A stretch of 64,000 bases of DNA from Candidatus Amoebophilus asiaticus 5a2. GTDB lineage: Bacteria; Bacteroidota; Bacteroidia; Cytophagales; Amoebophilaceae. Location: positions 1,468,001 to 1,532,000 of the forward strand of contig NC_010830.1 in assembly GCF_000020565.1 (NCBI RefSeq), read 5' to 3'. Made by a program: the position numbers and the translations under genes. The notes under the pieces were generated by a model. That model had not been told where the DNA came from. It was given only the letters and a program-made list of their open reading frames with translations, and made no database searches. Of the stretch, positions 38,104-47,181 are shown piece by piece (the first letter of the stretch is position 1; each line of letters begins with the position of its first letter).

Positions 38104-39990
38104 ATGTCTACAAATATTGTCCGTCTACTTCCAGATAGTTTAGCTAACCAAATAGCAGCTGGCGAGGTTATTCAAAGGCCTGCTTCTGTTGTTAAAGAGT
38201 TAGTAGAAAATGCAGTAGATGCAGCAAGTACACATATTAAAGTAGTCATTAAAGATGCTGGTAAAACCCTTATACAAGTTATTGATGATGGAATAGGTAT
38301 GTCAGAAGTAGATGCTAGGATGAGTCTTGAAAAACATGCCACTTCTAAAATAAGCCAAGCAGACGACCTATTTAACATTCGCACTATGGGCTTTCGAGGA
38401 GAAGCACTACCCTCTATTGCAGCCATAGCCCAAGTAGAGATAGAAACACGTACCGAAGATGCAGAACTTGGCACACGCCTTGTGGTAGAGGGTTCTAAAA
38501 TAAAACTACAAGAACCTGTTGCTACTACAAAAGGCACTACCATTAGCGTTAAAAACCTTTTCTTTAACGTCCCAGCACGAAGAAACTTTTTAAAATCAGA
38601 GCCTGTAGAAACCAAGCATATTATAGAAGAGTTTCAACACATTGCTTTAGCAAGGCCAGACATCTCCTTTTCACTATATCAAAATGAGCAAGAAACCTAC
38701 CACCTACCAGCCACTAAGCTTGCCAATCGAATTGTACACCTTTTTGGAGAAACTTATAAAAAGCAACTAATACCTTGCCAAGAAGGCACTGATATTATAC
38801 AGATACATGGGTATGTAGGAAATCCTTCTTATGCTAAAAAGACTAGAGGCGAGCAATTCTTTTTTGTTAACAACCGTTTTATAAAAAGTACATATTTACA
38901 CCATGCTGTTAAGAGTGCATTTGAAGAACTAATTCCTAAAGATACTTTTCCTTTTTATGTATTATTTATTGAAATTTCACCTGAACGTATTGATGTAAAT
39001 GTGCATCCTACCAAAACAGAGATCAAGTTCGATGATGAGCGGATGGTATACTCTATATTACAAGCATCAGTAAGGCAAGCCCTAGCACATCATACCACAC
39101 CGGCATTCGACTTTGAGCAAAATATTAATTGTGATCCGCTCGGTTTACAAGAGCAACCAAGACAAAAAAGCTTTACAACAAGTACAGATAGGGCATATAG
39201 CTCATTTAAAAAGTTTGACAATCCTTCTGTTAATCAACAAGAATGGGAACAACTGTTTCAACGAATCAACGTAGATACTGATAGTACTACACCTATCCAC
39301 GGGCAACAAGCACAACTGTTAGACCTAGAAAATATGTTGTCAACAGTTAATGAGGTATCTTCTATGGCTACAATGCAAGAAAACATCCAGCCATTTTCTA
39401 TGCTAACTCATGAAGGGACAGATACTGCTGCTAAGATGCAACTGCATGCTACTTATATTCTAGCATCTGTCAAGTCAGGTTTATTGCTTATCAACCAACA
39501 TGCAGCGCATGAACGTATTTTATATGAAAAATATATCGAACATCTACAAAATCACCATGCAGGTACTTCTCAGCAATTACTGTTTCCACATCAAATAGAA
39601 TTAAACCCAGCAGATTTTGCACTTATACAGGATTATGAGGGGACACTAGGAACACTAGGTTTTGCAATAGAAGACTTTGGCAAAAACAGCATCATATTAG
39701 TTGGCTACCCAGCAGAAGCTGCACAGCATAATCCAAAACAATTATTAGAAGACATATTAGAACAAATTAAGTGGAATAAAAGCCATCTCTCCCTGCCAAT
39801 TCAAGAAAATGCAGCTCGTGCTTTAGCAAAACATGCTGCTATCCAACCTGGAAAAAAATTGACCATGGTAGAAATAGATAGCTTAGTAGATCAATTATTT
39901 GCTTGCAAGAACTCAACTCATGCGCCAGATGGTAGAAGAATATGGGTTATTATAACCTTAGAAGAGTTGGCTAGTTTATTGAAAACCTAA
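38104..39990 (+). CDS. mutL: DNA mismatch repair protein MutL
   Basis: A 628-residue MutL. The N-terminal GHKL ATPase is complete: ELVENAVDAASTHIKV, DDGIGMSEVDA, GFRGEALPSIAAIA and NVPARRNFLKS. The middle domain has VNVHPTKTEIKF. After a poorly conserved linker the dimerisation domain begins near residue 440. Its endonuclease-type motif reads NQHAAHERILYE, with Asn where active MutL endonucleases have Asp, and the last motif lacks the CPHGRP-type zinc ligands. I infer a matchmaker role in repair, with nicking activity doubtful. No mutS is seen in this window. Confidence 0.94.
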   Translation: MSTNIVRLLPDSLANQIAAGEVIQRPASVVKELVENAVDAASTHIKVVIKDAGKTLIQVIDDGIGMSEVDARMSLEKHATSKISQADDLFNIRTMGFRGEALPSIAAIAQVEIETRTEDAELGTRLVVEGSKIKLQEPVATTKGTTISVKNLFFNVPARRNFLKSEPVETKHIIEEFQHIALARPDISFSLYQNEQETYHLPATKLANRIVHLFGETYKKQLIPCQEGTDIIQIHGYVGNPSYAKKTRGEQFFFVNNRFIKSTYLHHAVKSAFEELIPKDTFPFYVLFIEISPERIDVNVHPTKTEIKFDDERMVYSILQASVRQALAHHTTPAFDFEQNINCDPLGLQEQPRQKSFTTSTDRAYSSFKKFDNPSVNQQEWEQLFQRINVDTDSTTPIHGQQAQLLDLENMLSTVNEVSSMATMQENIQPFSMLTHEGTDTAAKMQLHATYILASVKSGLLLINQHAAHERILYEKYIEHLQNHHAGTSQQLLFPHQIELNPADFALIQDYEGTLGTLGFAIEDFGKNSIILVGYPAEAAQHNPKQLLEDILEQIKWNKSHLSLPIQENAARALAKHAAIQPGKKLTMVEIDSLVDQLFACKNSTHAPDGRRIWVIITLEELASLLKT

Positions 39991-40431
39991 AACTACTCAG
40001 CAGTAAATTACTTATTTGCCAACAACAAGAAATCTTGATTTTTAAAATGCACATTATCTTATAGTAATAAGAATAAAATTTCTATATAGCGCCTCTCCCT
40101 TAACACATGTAGAACAATACATACAATTTCCTATGATACCAGTAAGCTATACAGTACAAAATTACCTTAGCATATAAATTTTTATTTTCTTATAACATAA
40201 AACGGATAGTAATTTATAGTTGCTTGGTTAAAACTGATAAAACACAGAAAAAGACTATTACTTGCTATATAACTGAGCTTAGAATCTACCCAGTCTAGCA
40301 TGTTAAATTGTATGCACTCACAGGTCTGCCAATGTTAGAAACTCACTGTTTTAAGTATAAAAAAGCACTTGGTTGCTAAGAATAAAATACTAAGCAACTA
40401 TAAAATTAATCATATACTAACCATAAACAAT
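39991..40431. other. 441-bp region between mutL and an IS
   Basis: AT-rich with no reading frame longer than a few dozen codons. I looked for decayed IS sequence on both strands and saw none. The final AAT (40429-40431) is the left target duplication of the IS5-type element. Confidence 0.5.
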
Positions 40432-41420
40432 AGACCTACTGCGAAAGAGGTAAAATAGAGTAGAATTTTAAATAAAATAAAGAAGGGAGCTTGGCTCTAG
40501 CGACATTATTTGTTAAAAAGCGTACTTGAAGTTTATAAGCCCGGATATAATGTTAAAGCGAAGGTTATATTTTTTCTGAAAATTCCTGTATACCTCTGCC
40601 ATAATTTTAAATACCTTGATCTCTCTTATCTTATGCTCTACCTTCATGCGTATGGAGGATAGCTTTCTGTTATGTTCTTTCTGCTCCTTGGTTAACGGCC
40701 GCTTACGGCTCTTTTTGTAGGGTATCATTACATTGCTCTGTAGCTTTTGCCAGCCTTGATAACCACTATCTGCTAGCTTTAAGCTTTCTTTAGGTAAGAG
40801 TTTTTCTCCTTTACGAATTTTAAAGTCATGCACTTTTCCTTTATGGGATTTGGATACAGAGAGTATTTTTCCATCTTCTCCCATCACTATCTCTATTTTT
40901 ATAGTATGTCGCTTTTTCTTGCCTGAATATGATTTCTTTTGCTTTTTACTAGGTCTTTGCGTAGGCTGTTCACTCACATCTGCTAATATGCGCAATACCT
41001 TTTCTGAGGTTAAGCTGCGATCTTTTTTAATGCTAATCTTCTTAGCTAGTAAGGGCTCCATTTTTCTTAGCAAGCGGCATATGTTAGCGTTGTGTAAGTT
41101 AAATAAGTAGCCTAGAAATACATGGCTAATATAGGTGCGGTAATATACCAAAACACAGAGCAGTTTATCCTCTAACGTAGGTAAATGGCTCCGACGTCCA
41201 TGGCGCAGCTTGCTCGCTTCTAACTTTTCAAAGAGAGGCCTTACTTTTTGAACTAATTTATCAAATGTTTCTAGCCTCAATCCAGTTATTCTTCTAAAAT
41301 TGTATGGGTACTTGCTTATTCTGGTGTAGGTTAAATGCATACTTATTCCTTTTAGTATATAACAAGGATTACATTTTAACCTTTTCTACTCTCTTTATCA
41401 ACCTCTTTCGCAGCAGGTCT
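40432..41420 (-). mobile_element. IS5-family (ISL2-like) element A, target duplication AAT
   Basis: A 989-bp element with inverted ends AGACCTACTGCGAAAGAGGT (left) and a one-base variant on the right. AAT directly flanks both sides (40429-40431 and 41421-41423). It shares length and ends with copy B at 52003-52991, but the two differ at many bases, so they are not a recent pair. The same ends, slightly altered, bound the 180-bp MITE family. Confidence 0.93.
40513..41340 (-). CDS. IS5-family transposase (copy A)
   Basis: A 275-residue DDE transposase. An N-terminal helix-turn-helix region (NFRRITGLRLETFDKLVQKV) precedes LEDKLLCVLVYYRTYISHVFL. A basic stretch KKQKKSYSGKKKRHTIK comes before the catalytic core, with Asp in LKLADSGYQGW and Glu in RMKVEHKIREIK. 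The first catalytic acid lies near ILADVSEQPTQRP. It is intact, with its own ATG and stop. Relatives here are copy B and the broken element at 20873. Confidence 0.92.
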   Translation of the reverse strand: MHLTYTRISKYPYNFRRITGLRLETFDKLVQKVRPLFEKLEASKLRHGRRSHLPTLEDKLLCVLVYYRTYISHVFLGYLFNLHNANICRLLRKMEPLLAKKISIKKDRSLTSEKVLRILADVSEQPTQRPSKKQKKSYSGKKKRHTIKIEIVMGEDGKILSVSKSHKGKVHDFKIRKGEKLLPKESLKLADSGYQGWQKLQSNVMIPYKKSRKRPLTKEQKEHNRKLSSIRMKVEHKIREIKVFKIMAEVYRNFQKKYNLRFNIISGLINFKYAF

Positions 41421-42451
41421 AATTGTTTGATCCCTAATAATTATGGTTATATTAGCGTAGCTAATATAAGTGATCAAAATCAAGCAAGAAGATTATGGGA
41501 CAACTATTACATAAATGCGCCAGGACAACAGAGAAAATTCGTAGAGAAATACAGCTATCTAAAGAAAGTATAGCCACTTTAGCCACACGATATGGGGTCA
41601 ATCGTAAAACAATAGCTAAATGGAAAAACAGAACTTCTTGTCAGGATGTACCTATGGGGCCTAAAGTAAGACGCTCTAAGGTATTAACTGAGCAAGAGGA
41701 AAAGGTTGTTATTGCTTTTAGGAGACTTACTCAATTGCCCTTAGATGATTGTCTGTATACTTTACAAGAAACCATACCTCACTTATCTCGTTCTACTTTG
41801 AATCGTTGTTTTCAGCGCCATGGCTGCCCTAAGCTAGAGAAAGTGCAGACTAAGCAGAAAGCGGCTAAGAAGCATTTTAAAGCGTATTCTATCGGCTATT
41901 TCCATATAGATATAGCAGAAGTACAAACAGCCCAGGGTAAACTCTATTTGTTTGTAGCCATAGATAGAACCAGTAAATTTTGTTATGCTAGACTCTATCC
42001 CTTTGCTTCTAAATCAGCAGCAGTAGGCTTTTTACAAGACTTGATAGCTCTTGTTCCCTATAAGATACATAAAATACTTACAGATAATGGCGTTCGATTC
42101 ACTAATAGGAAAGAAGGAGAATTAGCACTCGAGCATATGTTTGATTGTATTTGTGAGCAAGAAGGGATTGACCATAGAAGGACGCAAGTAGCCCATCCTT
42201 GGACCAATGGACAAGTAGAGCGAATGAATAGAACTATTAAACAAGCCACTGTGGGAACTTACTATTATAGCAGTCATCAGCAGTTAGAGCGACATCTGAA
42301 TGATTTCTTGTTGGCTTACAATAGACCCGCTGCGAAACAACTGCCGTAAAAAAACAGAGGAGCATTTTGCACAATTCAGAAAATATAAAAAATAAGAATA
42401 GACGTTTAAAGTATAAAAAACGCAGGTTGAATTTTTATAAATAATAAATTT

Positions 42452-43183
42452 GGTATTGTTAAATTGGGATAGGATTAGTAAGTTAGAGGAAAAAGTATGA
42501 ACTGTCCTCGATGTAATAATACTCAAAGCTGTAAAGATGGAATTGTTAGAGGTAGACAGCGCTACCAGTGTAAAAGTTGCCGTTTCCGTTACACAGTTAG
42601 TCACAAATCAGATGTTAAACCTGTATATACTAAGCGAAAAGCGTTGCAATTATACTTAGAAGGATTAGGATTTCGAGCTATAGGCCGTATACTCAACATA
42701 AGCTATGGAACAGTCTATCAATGGGTAAAAGCATCTGGAGAGCAAGTAAGTTTACCAGAAAGACAAGATGAAGTAGAGATAGTCGAGATGGATGAAATAC
42801 ACACTTATGTGGGTTCAAAAAAGTCTACTGCTGGATATGGATAGCTGTTGATAGATTGAGCAAGCGCTTTATATCTTATGTGTGTGGAGATCGCTCGACA
42901 CAAACCGGACTGAAGTTATGGGAGCGCGTCAAGGATATAGGCAAGCTGTATTGTAGTGACTATTGGAAAAGCTACCAGCAGTTTATTCCAAAAGATAAAC
43001 ACCGACAAAGCAAGGCAGAAACTTATACAGTGGAAGGATATAATAGCTTAATGAGGCACTATTTAGCAAGATTTAAGCGTAAAGGAAAATGCTATAGCAA
43101 ACAGGTGCACATGATAGAAAAATCGCTCAACCTGCTAATGGCCAAGCTAAATAATCAGCTGTCTATCTTAATTTAACAATACC
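42452..43183 (+). mobile_element. IS1-family element, copy 1, target duplication ATAAATTT
   Basis: A 732-bp element with inverted ends GGTATTGTTAAATT and direct 8-bp ATAAATTT copies at both sides (42444-42451 and 43184-43191). An 8-9 bp duplication is typical of IS1. It sits inside the 180-bp MITE. Confidence 0.93.
42497..43176 (+). CDS. IS1-family transposase, two frames joined by a -1 shift
   Basis: Frame 1 (42497-42844) encodes a zinc-finger-like start (CPRCNNTQSCKDGIVRGRQRYQCKSC), a helix-turn-helix region (GLGFRAIGRILNISYGTVYQWVK) and VEMDEIHTYVGSKK. At that point an A-AAA-AAG slippery heptamer allows a -1 shift into the second frame, which continues VYCWIWIAVDRLSKRFISYV and runs to 43176 with the remaining catalytic region (YCSDYWKSYQQFIP, VEGYNSLMRHYLARFKR). 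IS1 is known to make its transposase by -1 frameshifting at such a site. Without the shift, frame 1 stops seven codons later. Confidence 0.9.
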
Positions 43184-43209
43184 ATAAATTTAACTCTCAA
43201 AAATCTAAT

Positions 43210-44643
43210 GGGGCTGTTGAAAAAGTAATTAAGAGTTTTAAATTAAGGTCACAGCCTAATTTTAGCGTATATGTTATGGCAGAATAAAAATACTAATTAT
43301 AGCACGAGCCCAGTAGATGATAATCACTTACTTTCTAAAGTCAATAAGTATATAGATCTCTCCTTTACCCATCAGTTAGTTATAGCCTCTTATAATAGCA
43401 AGCATGGGCGTCCCTCGATAGACCCAGAGATTTTCTTTAGGATGCTTATGATTAGCTATTTTTATAACATTAACTCTGATAGAAGAGTATGTCAAGAGAT
43501 ACGCTACAATGTAGCTTATAGATGGTTTTGTAAGCTTGGATTAGAAGACAAGGTGCCTGATCACTCTTACTTAAGTAGAACCAGAAACAGATTTGGCGAA
43601 AAAGTATTTGAAGCGCTTTTTACTACTATACTCAATTTATGTCGAAAGCATGGCTTGTTGGAGAGTAATAGTGTGATGACAGATAGCACATTAATCAAAG
43701 CTAATGCATCACTAAATTCTTTAACTCCTATCGAAGCTAAAGCAGCAGCCTATGAGAAAGTAGCAAGAAAAGCTGCTATAAATAAGCTTGGGCCGCCTGC
43801 TAGTAGGAGTATAAGCAACAGCACGCATATAAGCAAAACAGATAAAGATGCAAGCTTGGCTCAAAAGGAAGGGAGCCCCAGAGAGTTAAAATATAAAGTT
43901 CACAACTCAATTGATGCATTGAGTAGAGTAATAATTGATACAAAGGTTACAACAGGCAAGACCCATGATTCTCAAGTGTATATAGAGAGGCTAAATCACA
44001 TTAGAGGAAAGTATGCTCTAACTATAAAAGAAGCTATTGCAGATAGAGCTTACGGATCAAGAGCGATCATAGAGACTTTACAGAAAGAAGGTATAGTGAC
44101 CTATATACCACTCTTTAGCACTAAAAGTGGTAGGTCTGTGCAAGAAGCTTATCAAGCTGGGTTTGTCTATCAAAAACAGAAGGATCGTTTTGTATGTCCT
44201 GAAGGCCAGTATTTAAACCCTTATGGTTATATGGCTAATGAGAGTAAGTATTATAGGTCAAAATCATCCATTTGTGCTATGTGCAAGCAAAAAGATGCTT
44301 GTATTGCTTCAGCTAAGAAAAGTAGGCCATTCACAAAATATCTTATCAGAAGCATCCATCAAGAGTTGTTTGATAAGACTCTTGAAGCTATGCAAGAACC
44401 AACATTCATTGGTAAGCTCAAAGAAAGGATGTGGAAAATAGAAGGTATTTTCGCTGAAGCTAAGCAATTACATGGGTTAGGTAAAGCTCGCTATAGGAGT
44501 TTGGAAAGAGTGCAAATACAAGCATATATGATAGCTGTTGTACAAAATATTAAAAGAATAATTAAGCAGCTTTTTTATGTCTTTCTTCATTTCCTTAACA
44601 TGCCTAATAGAATATTTTTAACATATACTTTTTCAACAGCCCC
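43210..44643 (+). mobile_element. IS1182-type element inside the MITE, mismatched flanks
   Basis: A 1434-bp element with the same ends and sequence as the copy at 33579-35012. The left flank is TAAT (the MITE's own sequence), but the right flank is GGTT followed by GTTTTT. The length of the host MITE requires a 4-bp duplication here, so the right copy should read TAAT. GGTT is instead the target duplication of the 33579 copy. Confidence 0.92.
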
Positions 44644-44809
44644 GGTTGTTTTTATCGATCTTCTGTTTCGCAGCGGGTCTAATTTTTCTCGTAGGCTTAA
44701 GGCTTTGAAGGGTAAAACTCCTTGGCAATTTATAGAAGAACAATGGGGCAAAAATCCTCAGCTTTTTCACACAAATATTAATACCTTCACTAAGGGACTA
44801 AACATCTAA
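43271..44809 (+). CDS. IS1182-type transposase, fused in frame to IS481 tail
   Basis: Residues 1-456 are identical to the intact transposase at 33640. The frame has no stop inside the element, so it reads through the right end, the rest of the MITE (VVFIDLLFRSG) and into the C-terminal tail of the IS481-type transposase (NFSRRLKALKGKTPWQ), stopping at 44809. The predicted product of 512 residues is therefore a chimera created by nesting. The catalytic region is intact. Whether the extra tail affects activity is unknown. Confidence 0.88.
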   Translation: MLWQNKNTNYSTSPVDDNHLLSKVNKYIDLSFTHQLVIASYNSKHGRPSIDPEIFFRMLMISYFYNINSDRRVCQEIRYNVAYRWFCKLGLEDKVPDHSYLSRTRNRFGEKVFEALFTTILNLCRKHGLLESNSVMTDSTLIKANASLNSLTPIEAKAAAYEKVARKAAINKLGPPASRSISNSTHISKTDKDASLAQKEGSPRELKYKVHNSIDALSRVIIDTKVTTGKTHDSQVYIERLNHIRGKYALTIKEAIADRAYGSRAIIETLQKEGIVTYIPLFSTKSGRSVQEAYQAGFVYQKQKDRFVCPEGQYLNPYGYMANESKYYRSKSSICAMCKQKDACIASAKKSRPFTKYLIRSIHQELFDKTLEAMQEPTFIGKLKERMWKIEGIFAEAKQLHGLGKARYRSLERVQIQAYMIAVVQNIKRIIKQLFYVFLHFLNMPNRIFLTYTFSTAPVVFIDLLFRSGSNFSRRLKALKGKTPWQFIEEQWGKNPQLFHTNINTFTKGLNI

Positions 44810-45251
44810 TAGCTTTTATAGCTAGTTACTAAATAAAATATGTGTTTTTGGCCCATTTTAAAGGTATAGTATACATGTGAACGTGTACTTTGGGAATTTA
44901 CAGATCATTAACCCTGAGCGTCGTCAGATAGATAAAACTGAACAATTAGATCAATATGTTGATAGGGTTTGTTTGCTTCAATAGCCTGAATATATAATAA
45001 ATTTTAGAAGGAGACAAAAATAATCTGTTTCCTTCTAAAATTCTTATAATACTTAGTACCGTATCTATATATTAAACTACAAAATGTATGTTTTAAATGA
45101 ATTTATTGATGGTAGATACCTAAACAGAATAAGTTTTTTAGATATTTCTAATATGCACTTAAACACCTATGAAGAACCAAGTGTTAGGTGTTATTTAGCA
45201 TTAAAATAAAGCGCTTAGACTTTATACGTATTGTTGTATAAAAGGACCCAT
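44810..45251. other. 442-bp region after the IS nest
   Basis: Holds two short protein-like scraps on the plus strand. One is about 35 codons near 44875-44983 (VNVYFGNLQIINPERRQ, then DKTEQLDQYVDRV). The other is a 41-codon frame at 45084-45209 (MYVLNEFIDGRYLNRISF, then NTYEEPSVRCYLALK). Neither is recognised; they may be fragments of genes cut by IS. A strong hairpin lies between them at 45000-45042. Confidence 0.45.
45000..45042. terminator. Strong hairpin, possible bidirectional terminator
   Basis: A near-perfect inverted repeat with arms ATTTTAGAAGGAGACA and the complement ending TCCTTCTAAAAT, about 17 bp with one G-T pair and a 9-nt loop. The outer stem is A/T-rich, so A-runs and T-runs fall on both sides, as in a bidirectional terminator. 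It would serve the clpX transcript coming from the right. Function is not proven. Confidence 0.5.
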
Positions 45252-46463
45252 TTACGCTACTTTAGCAGCAGATAGCTTACTAATTGCATAGTTTTTATCT
45301 ATTAATAAGACAGCGGCTTCTTTTTCAGAAGACAGCTCAAACATGGCATCCATAATAACTGCCTCGCAGATAGATCTTAAGCCTCTAGCCCCTAATTTAA
45401 GAGAGAGCGCCTGTTCTACCATATAGTCGAGCGCATCTTCAGTAATGGTTAATTGTACATTATCCATAGCAAAAAGCTTAGTATACTGCTTAATCAATGA
45501 GTTCTTAGGCTCTGTAAGGATACTTTTTAAAGCTTTTGCATCAATTGGGTTTAGATAGCTAATGATTGGAAGCCTACCTATTAATTCAGGAATTAAGCCA
45601 TAGACTCTTAAATCATTGGAAGAAACATGTTTTAAAAGGTTACTAGTTTCTCTTGTTCCTTGGCTTCTAGACTGGGCAATATCAAAACCTAGAGTGCCGG
45701 CATTAAGCCTTTTACTAATAATTTTATCCATACCTTCAAAAGCCCCACCGCATATAAACAGAATATTTTCTGTATTTACTGGTATCATTTTTTGGTCTGG
45801 ATGTTTTCTTCCACCTTGTGGAGGCACATTAACAATAGTACCTTCTAGTAATTTTAGTAAAGCTTGTTGTACACCTTCTCCACTTACGTCGCGGGTAATA
45901 GAAGGATTATCTCCTTTACGTGCAATCTTATCTATTTCATCTATATAGACAATGCCTCTTTCAGCAGCAGCCACATCATATTCGGCTGCTTGTAAAAGTC
46001 TGGTAAGTATGCTTTCTACGTCCTCACCCACATATCCTGCTTCCGTTAAAACTGTAGCATCTGCCATGCAAAATGGTACATGAAGAAGTTTTGCTAGCGT
46101 ACGCGCTAAGTAAGTTTTGCCAGTTCCTGTCTCGCCTAACAGCAAGATATTTGATTTTTCTATTGTAATCCCATCTTCCTCTTCGTAAGACTGTCTTAAC
46201 CTTTTATAGTGGTTATAAACGGCAACAGCAAGCGTTTTCTTTGCCACATCTTGACCAATAACATATTGATCTAGATATGCTTTAATTTCTTTTGGAGTGA
46301 GGATTTCTAAGTTGGTAGGGACAGGTTTATGAATTCTTTCCCTATCAATGAGTAGTAGAGCTTCTTCAATACATCTGTCACATATATGAGCTGTGTGGCC
46401 AGATATCATTACCTCTACCGTTTCATTACTTTTTCTGCAAAAAGAACAGTAAATAGTATCCAT
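45252..46463 (-). CDS. clpX: ATP-dependent Clp protease ATPase subunit ClpX
   Basis: A 403-residue AAA+ unfoldase that feeds proteins into ClpP. The N-terminal zinc-binding domain has CSFCRKSNE and ICDRCIEEA. Walker A is [14 protein letters not shown] (the second position is Glu where most ClpX have Pro). Also present are [42 protein letters not shown], the RKHPDQ pore loop, and sensor 2 [10 protein letters not shown]. Three bases separate it from clpP upstream, so the tig-clpP-clpX order forms one operon, as in many bacteria. Confidence 0.97.
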   Translation of the reverse strand: MDTIYCSFCRKSNETVEVMISGHTAHICDRCIEEALLLIDRERIHKPVPTNLEILTPKEIKAYLDQYVIGQDVAKKTLAVAVYNHYKRLRQSYEEEDGITIEKSNILLLGETGTGKTYLARTLAKLLHVPFCMADATVLTEAGYVGEDVESILTRLLQAAEYDVAAAERGIVYIDEIDKIARKGDNPSITRDVSGEGVQQALLKLLEGTIVNVPPQGGRKHPDQKMIPVNTENILFICGGAFEGMDKIISKRLNAGTLGFDIAQSRSQGTRETSNLLKHVSSNDLRVYGLIPELIGRLPIISYLNPIDAKALKSILTEPKNSLIKQYTKLFAMDNVQLTITEDALDYMVEQALSLKLGARGLRSICEAVIMDAMFELSSEKEAAVLLIDKNYAISKLSAAKVA

Positions 46464-46465
46464 AT

Positions 46466-47146
46466 TTATTGATTGTTTTTTTCTAATACTTCATCAATAA
46501 TGCCATACTCTTTTGCTTCTGAAGCACGCATCCAATAGTCTCGATCTCCGTCTTTTTCTAGCTTTCCTTGGCTTTTTCCTGTATGTTTAGCAAGAATTTG
46601 ATAAAGATCTCTTTTTATTTCCAACATCTGCTTAACAGTAATTTCCATATCAGATGCCTGGCCTTGAGCTCCTCCTAATGGCTGATGGATTAAGATTCGT
46701 GAATGCGGTAAGGCATAACGTTTCTTGTGTGCACCGCCTGCTAGTAATACAGCTGCCATAGAAGCTGCCAAGCCGGTACATATAGTATGTACATCTGGAG
46801 CAATATACTGCATAGTATCGTAAATACCTAAACCTGGATATACAGAACCACCTGGGCTATTAATATACAAGCGGACATCCTTTTTAGGATCTGTTGACTC
46901 CAAAAATAAAAGCTGTGCTACAATAATATTGGAAATATGATCATCTACAGGCATACCTAAAAAGATAATCCTATCCATAATAAGTCTTGAAAAAACATCG
47001 ATTTCCCTAAAATGTGTTGGACGTTCTTCAATAACACTACGAGTCATATTTTCTATATGATCTATATATTTATCAACATGCATGCTGCTGATATGCCTAT
47101 CTTTGACTGCGTAGCTTTTAAATTCCTTTTTATCGAGCATAAACAA
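46466..47146 (-). CDS. clpP: ATP-dependent Clp protease proteolytic subunit ClpP
   Basis: A 226-residue serine peptidase that forms the ClpXP chamber. The catalytic triad is in place: Ser in [14 protein letters not shown], His in [12 protein letters not shown] and Asp in [34 protein letters not shown] is the usual substrate strand. The N-terminus is about 25 residues longer than the E. coli mature protein and could include a propeptide. It lies between tig and clpX, with gaps of 35 and 2 bp. Confidence 0.96.
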   Translation of the reverse strand: MFMLDKKEFKSYAVKDRHISSMHVDKYIDHIENMTRSVIEERPTHFREIDVFSRLIMDRIIFLGMPVDDHISNIIVAQLLFLESTDPKKDVRLYINSPGGSVYPGLGIYDTMQYIAPDVHTICTGLAASMAAVLLAGGAHKKRYALPHSRILIHQPLGGAQGQASDMEITVKQMLEIKRDLYQILAKHTGKSQGKLEKDGDRDYWMRASEAKEYGIIDEVLEKNNQ

Positions 47147-47181
47147 GTATAGTTTGTCTTCTTTAATACTTTAATGTAATA

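Larger units (their letters stand above)
42323..44680. mobile_element. 180-bp MITE split by IS1 and IS1182, target duplication AAT
   Basis: The ends AGACCCGCTGCGAAACA and their complement, with AAT on both sides (42320-42322 and 44681-44683), mark one MITE. Subtracting the IS1 with its 8-bp duplication and the IS1182 with a 4-bp duplication leaves exactly 180 bp. This equals the intact copy at 11957-12136, in opposite orientation. The MITE entered the IS481-type transposase gene first, and the two IS came later. Confidence 0.88.
41495..44809 (+). pseudogene. IS481-family transposase split by nested elements
   Basis: The N-terminal 276 residues read from ATG at 41495 to AYN at 42322. They include a helix-turn-helix region (ATLATRYGVNRKTIAKWKNR) and the rve-type core with Asp in YFHIDIAEVQ, Asp in ILTDNGVRFT and Glu in NGQVERMNRTIK. 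A MITE then interrupts. After 44680 the frame resumes as NFSRRLKALKGKTPWQFIEE and ends GLNI at 44809. Removing 2358 bp plus one AAT duplication restores one continuous frame of about 318 residues. No inverted ends for this IS could be identified. Copy A of the IS5-type element lies just upstream. Confidence 0.88.

Noticed and set aside
38172-38615. 147-codon minus-strand frame inside mutL
   Set aside because: It is antisense to strongly conserved MutL ATPase motifs and shows no family features.
44875-44983. Short protein-like fragment (VNVYFGNLQIINPERRQ)
   Set aside because: Possibly the remains of a gene cut by IS481, but 35 codons without context do not support a call.
45084-45209. 41-codon plus-strand frame (MYVLNEFIDGRYLNRISF)
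   Set aside because: Noted in the spacer entry. It is too short and without a visible ribosome-binding site or family to call as a gene.
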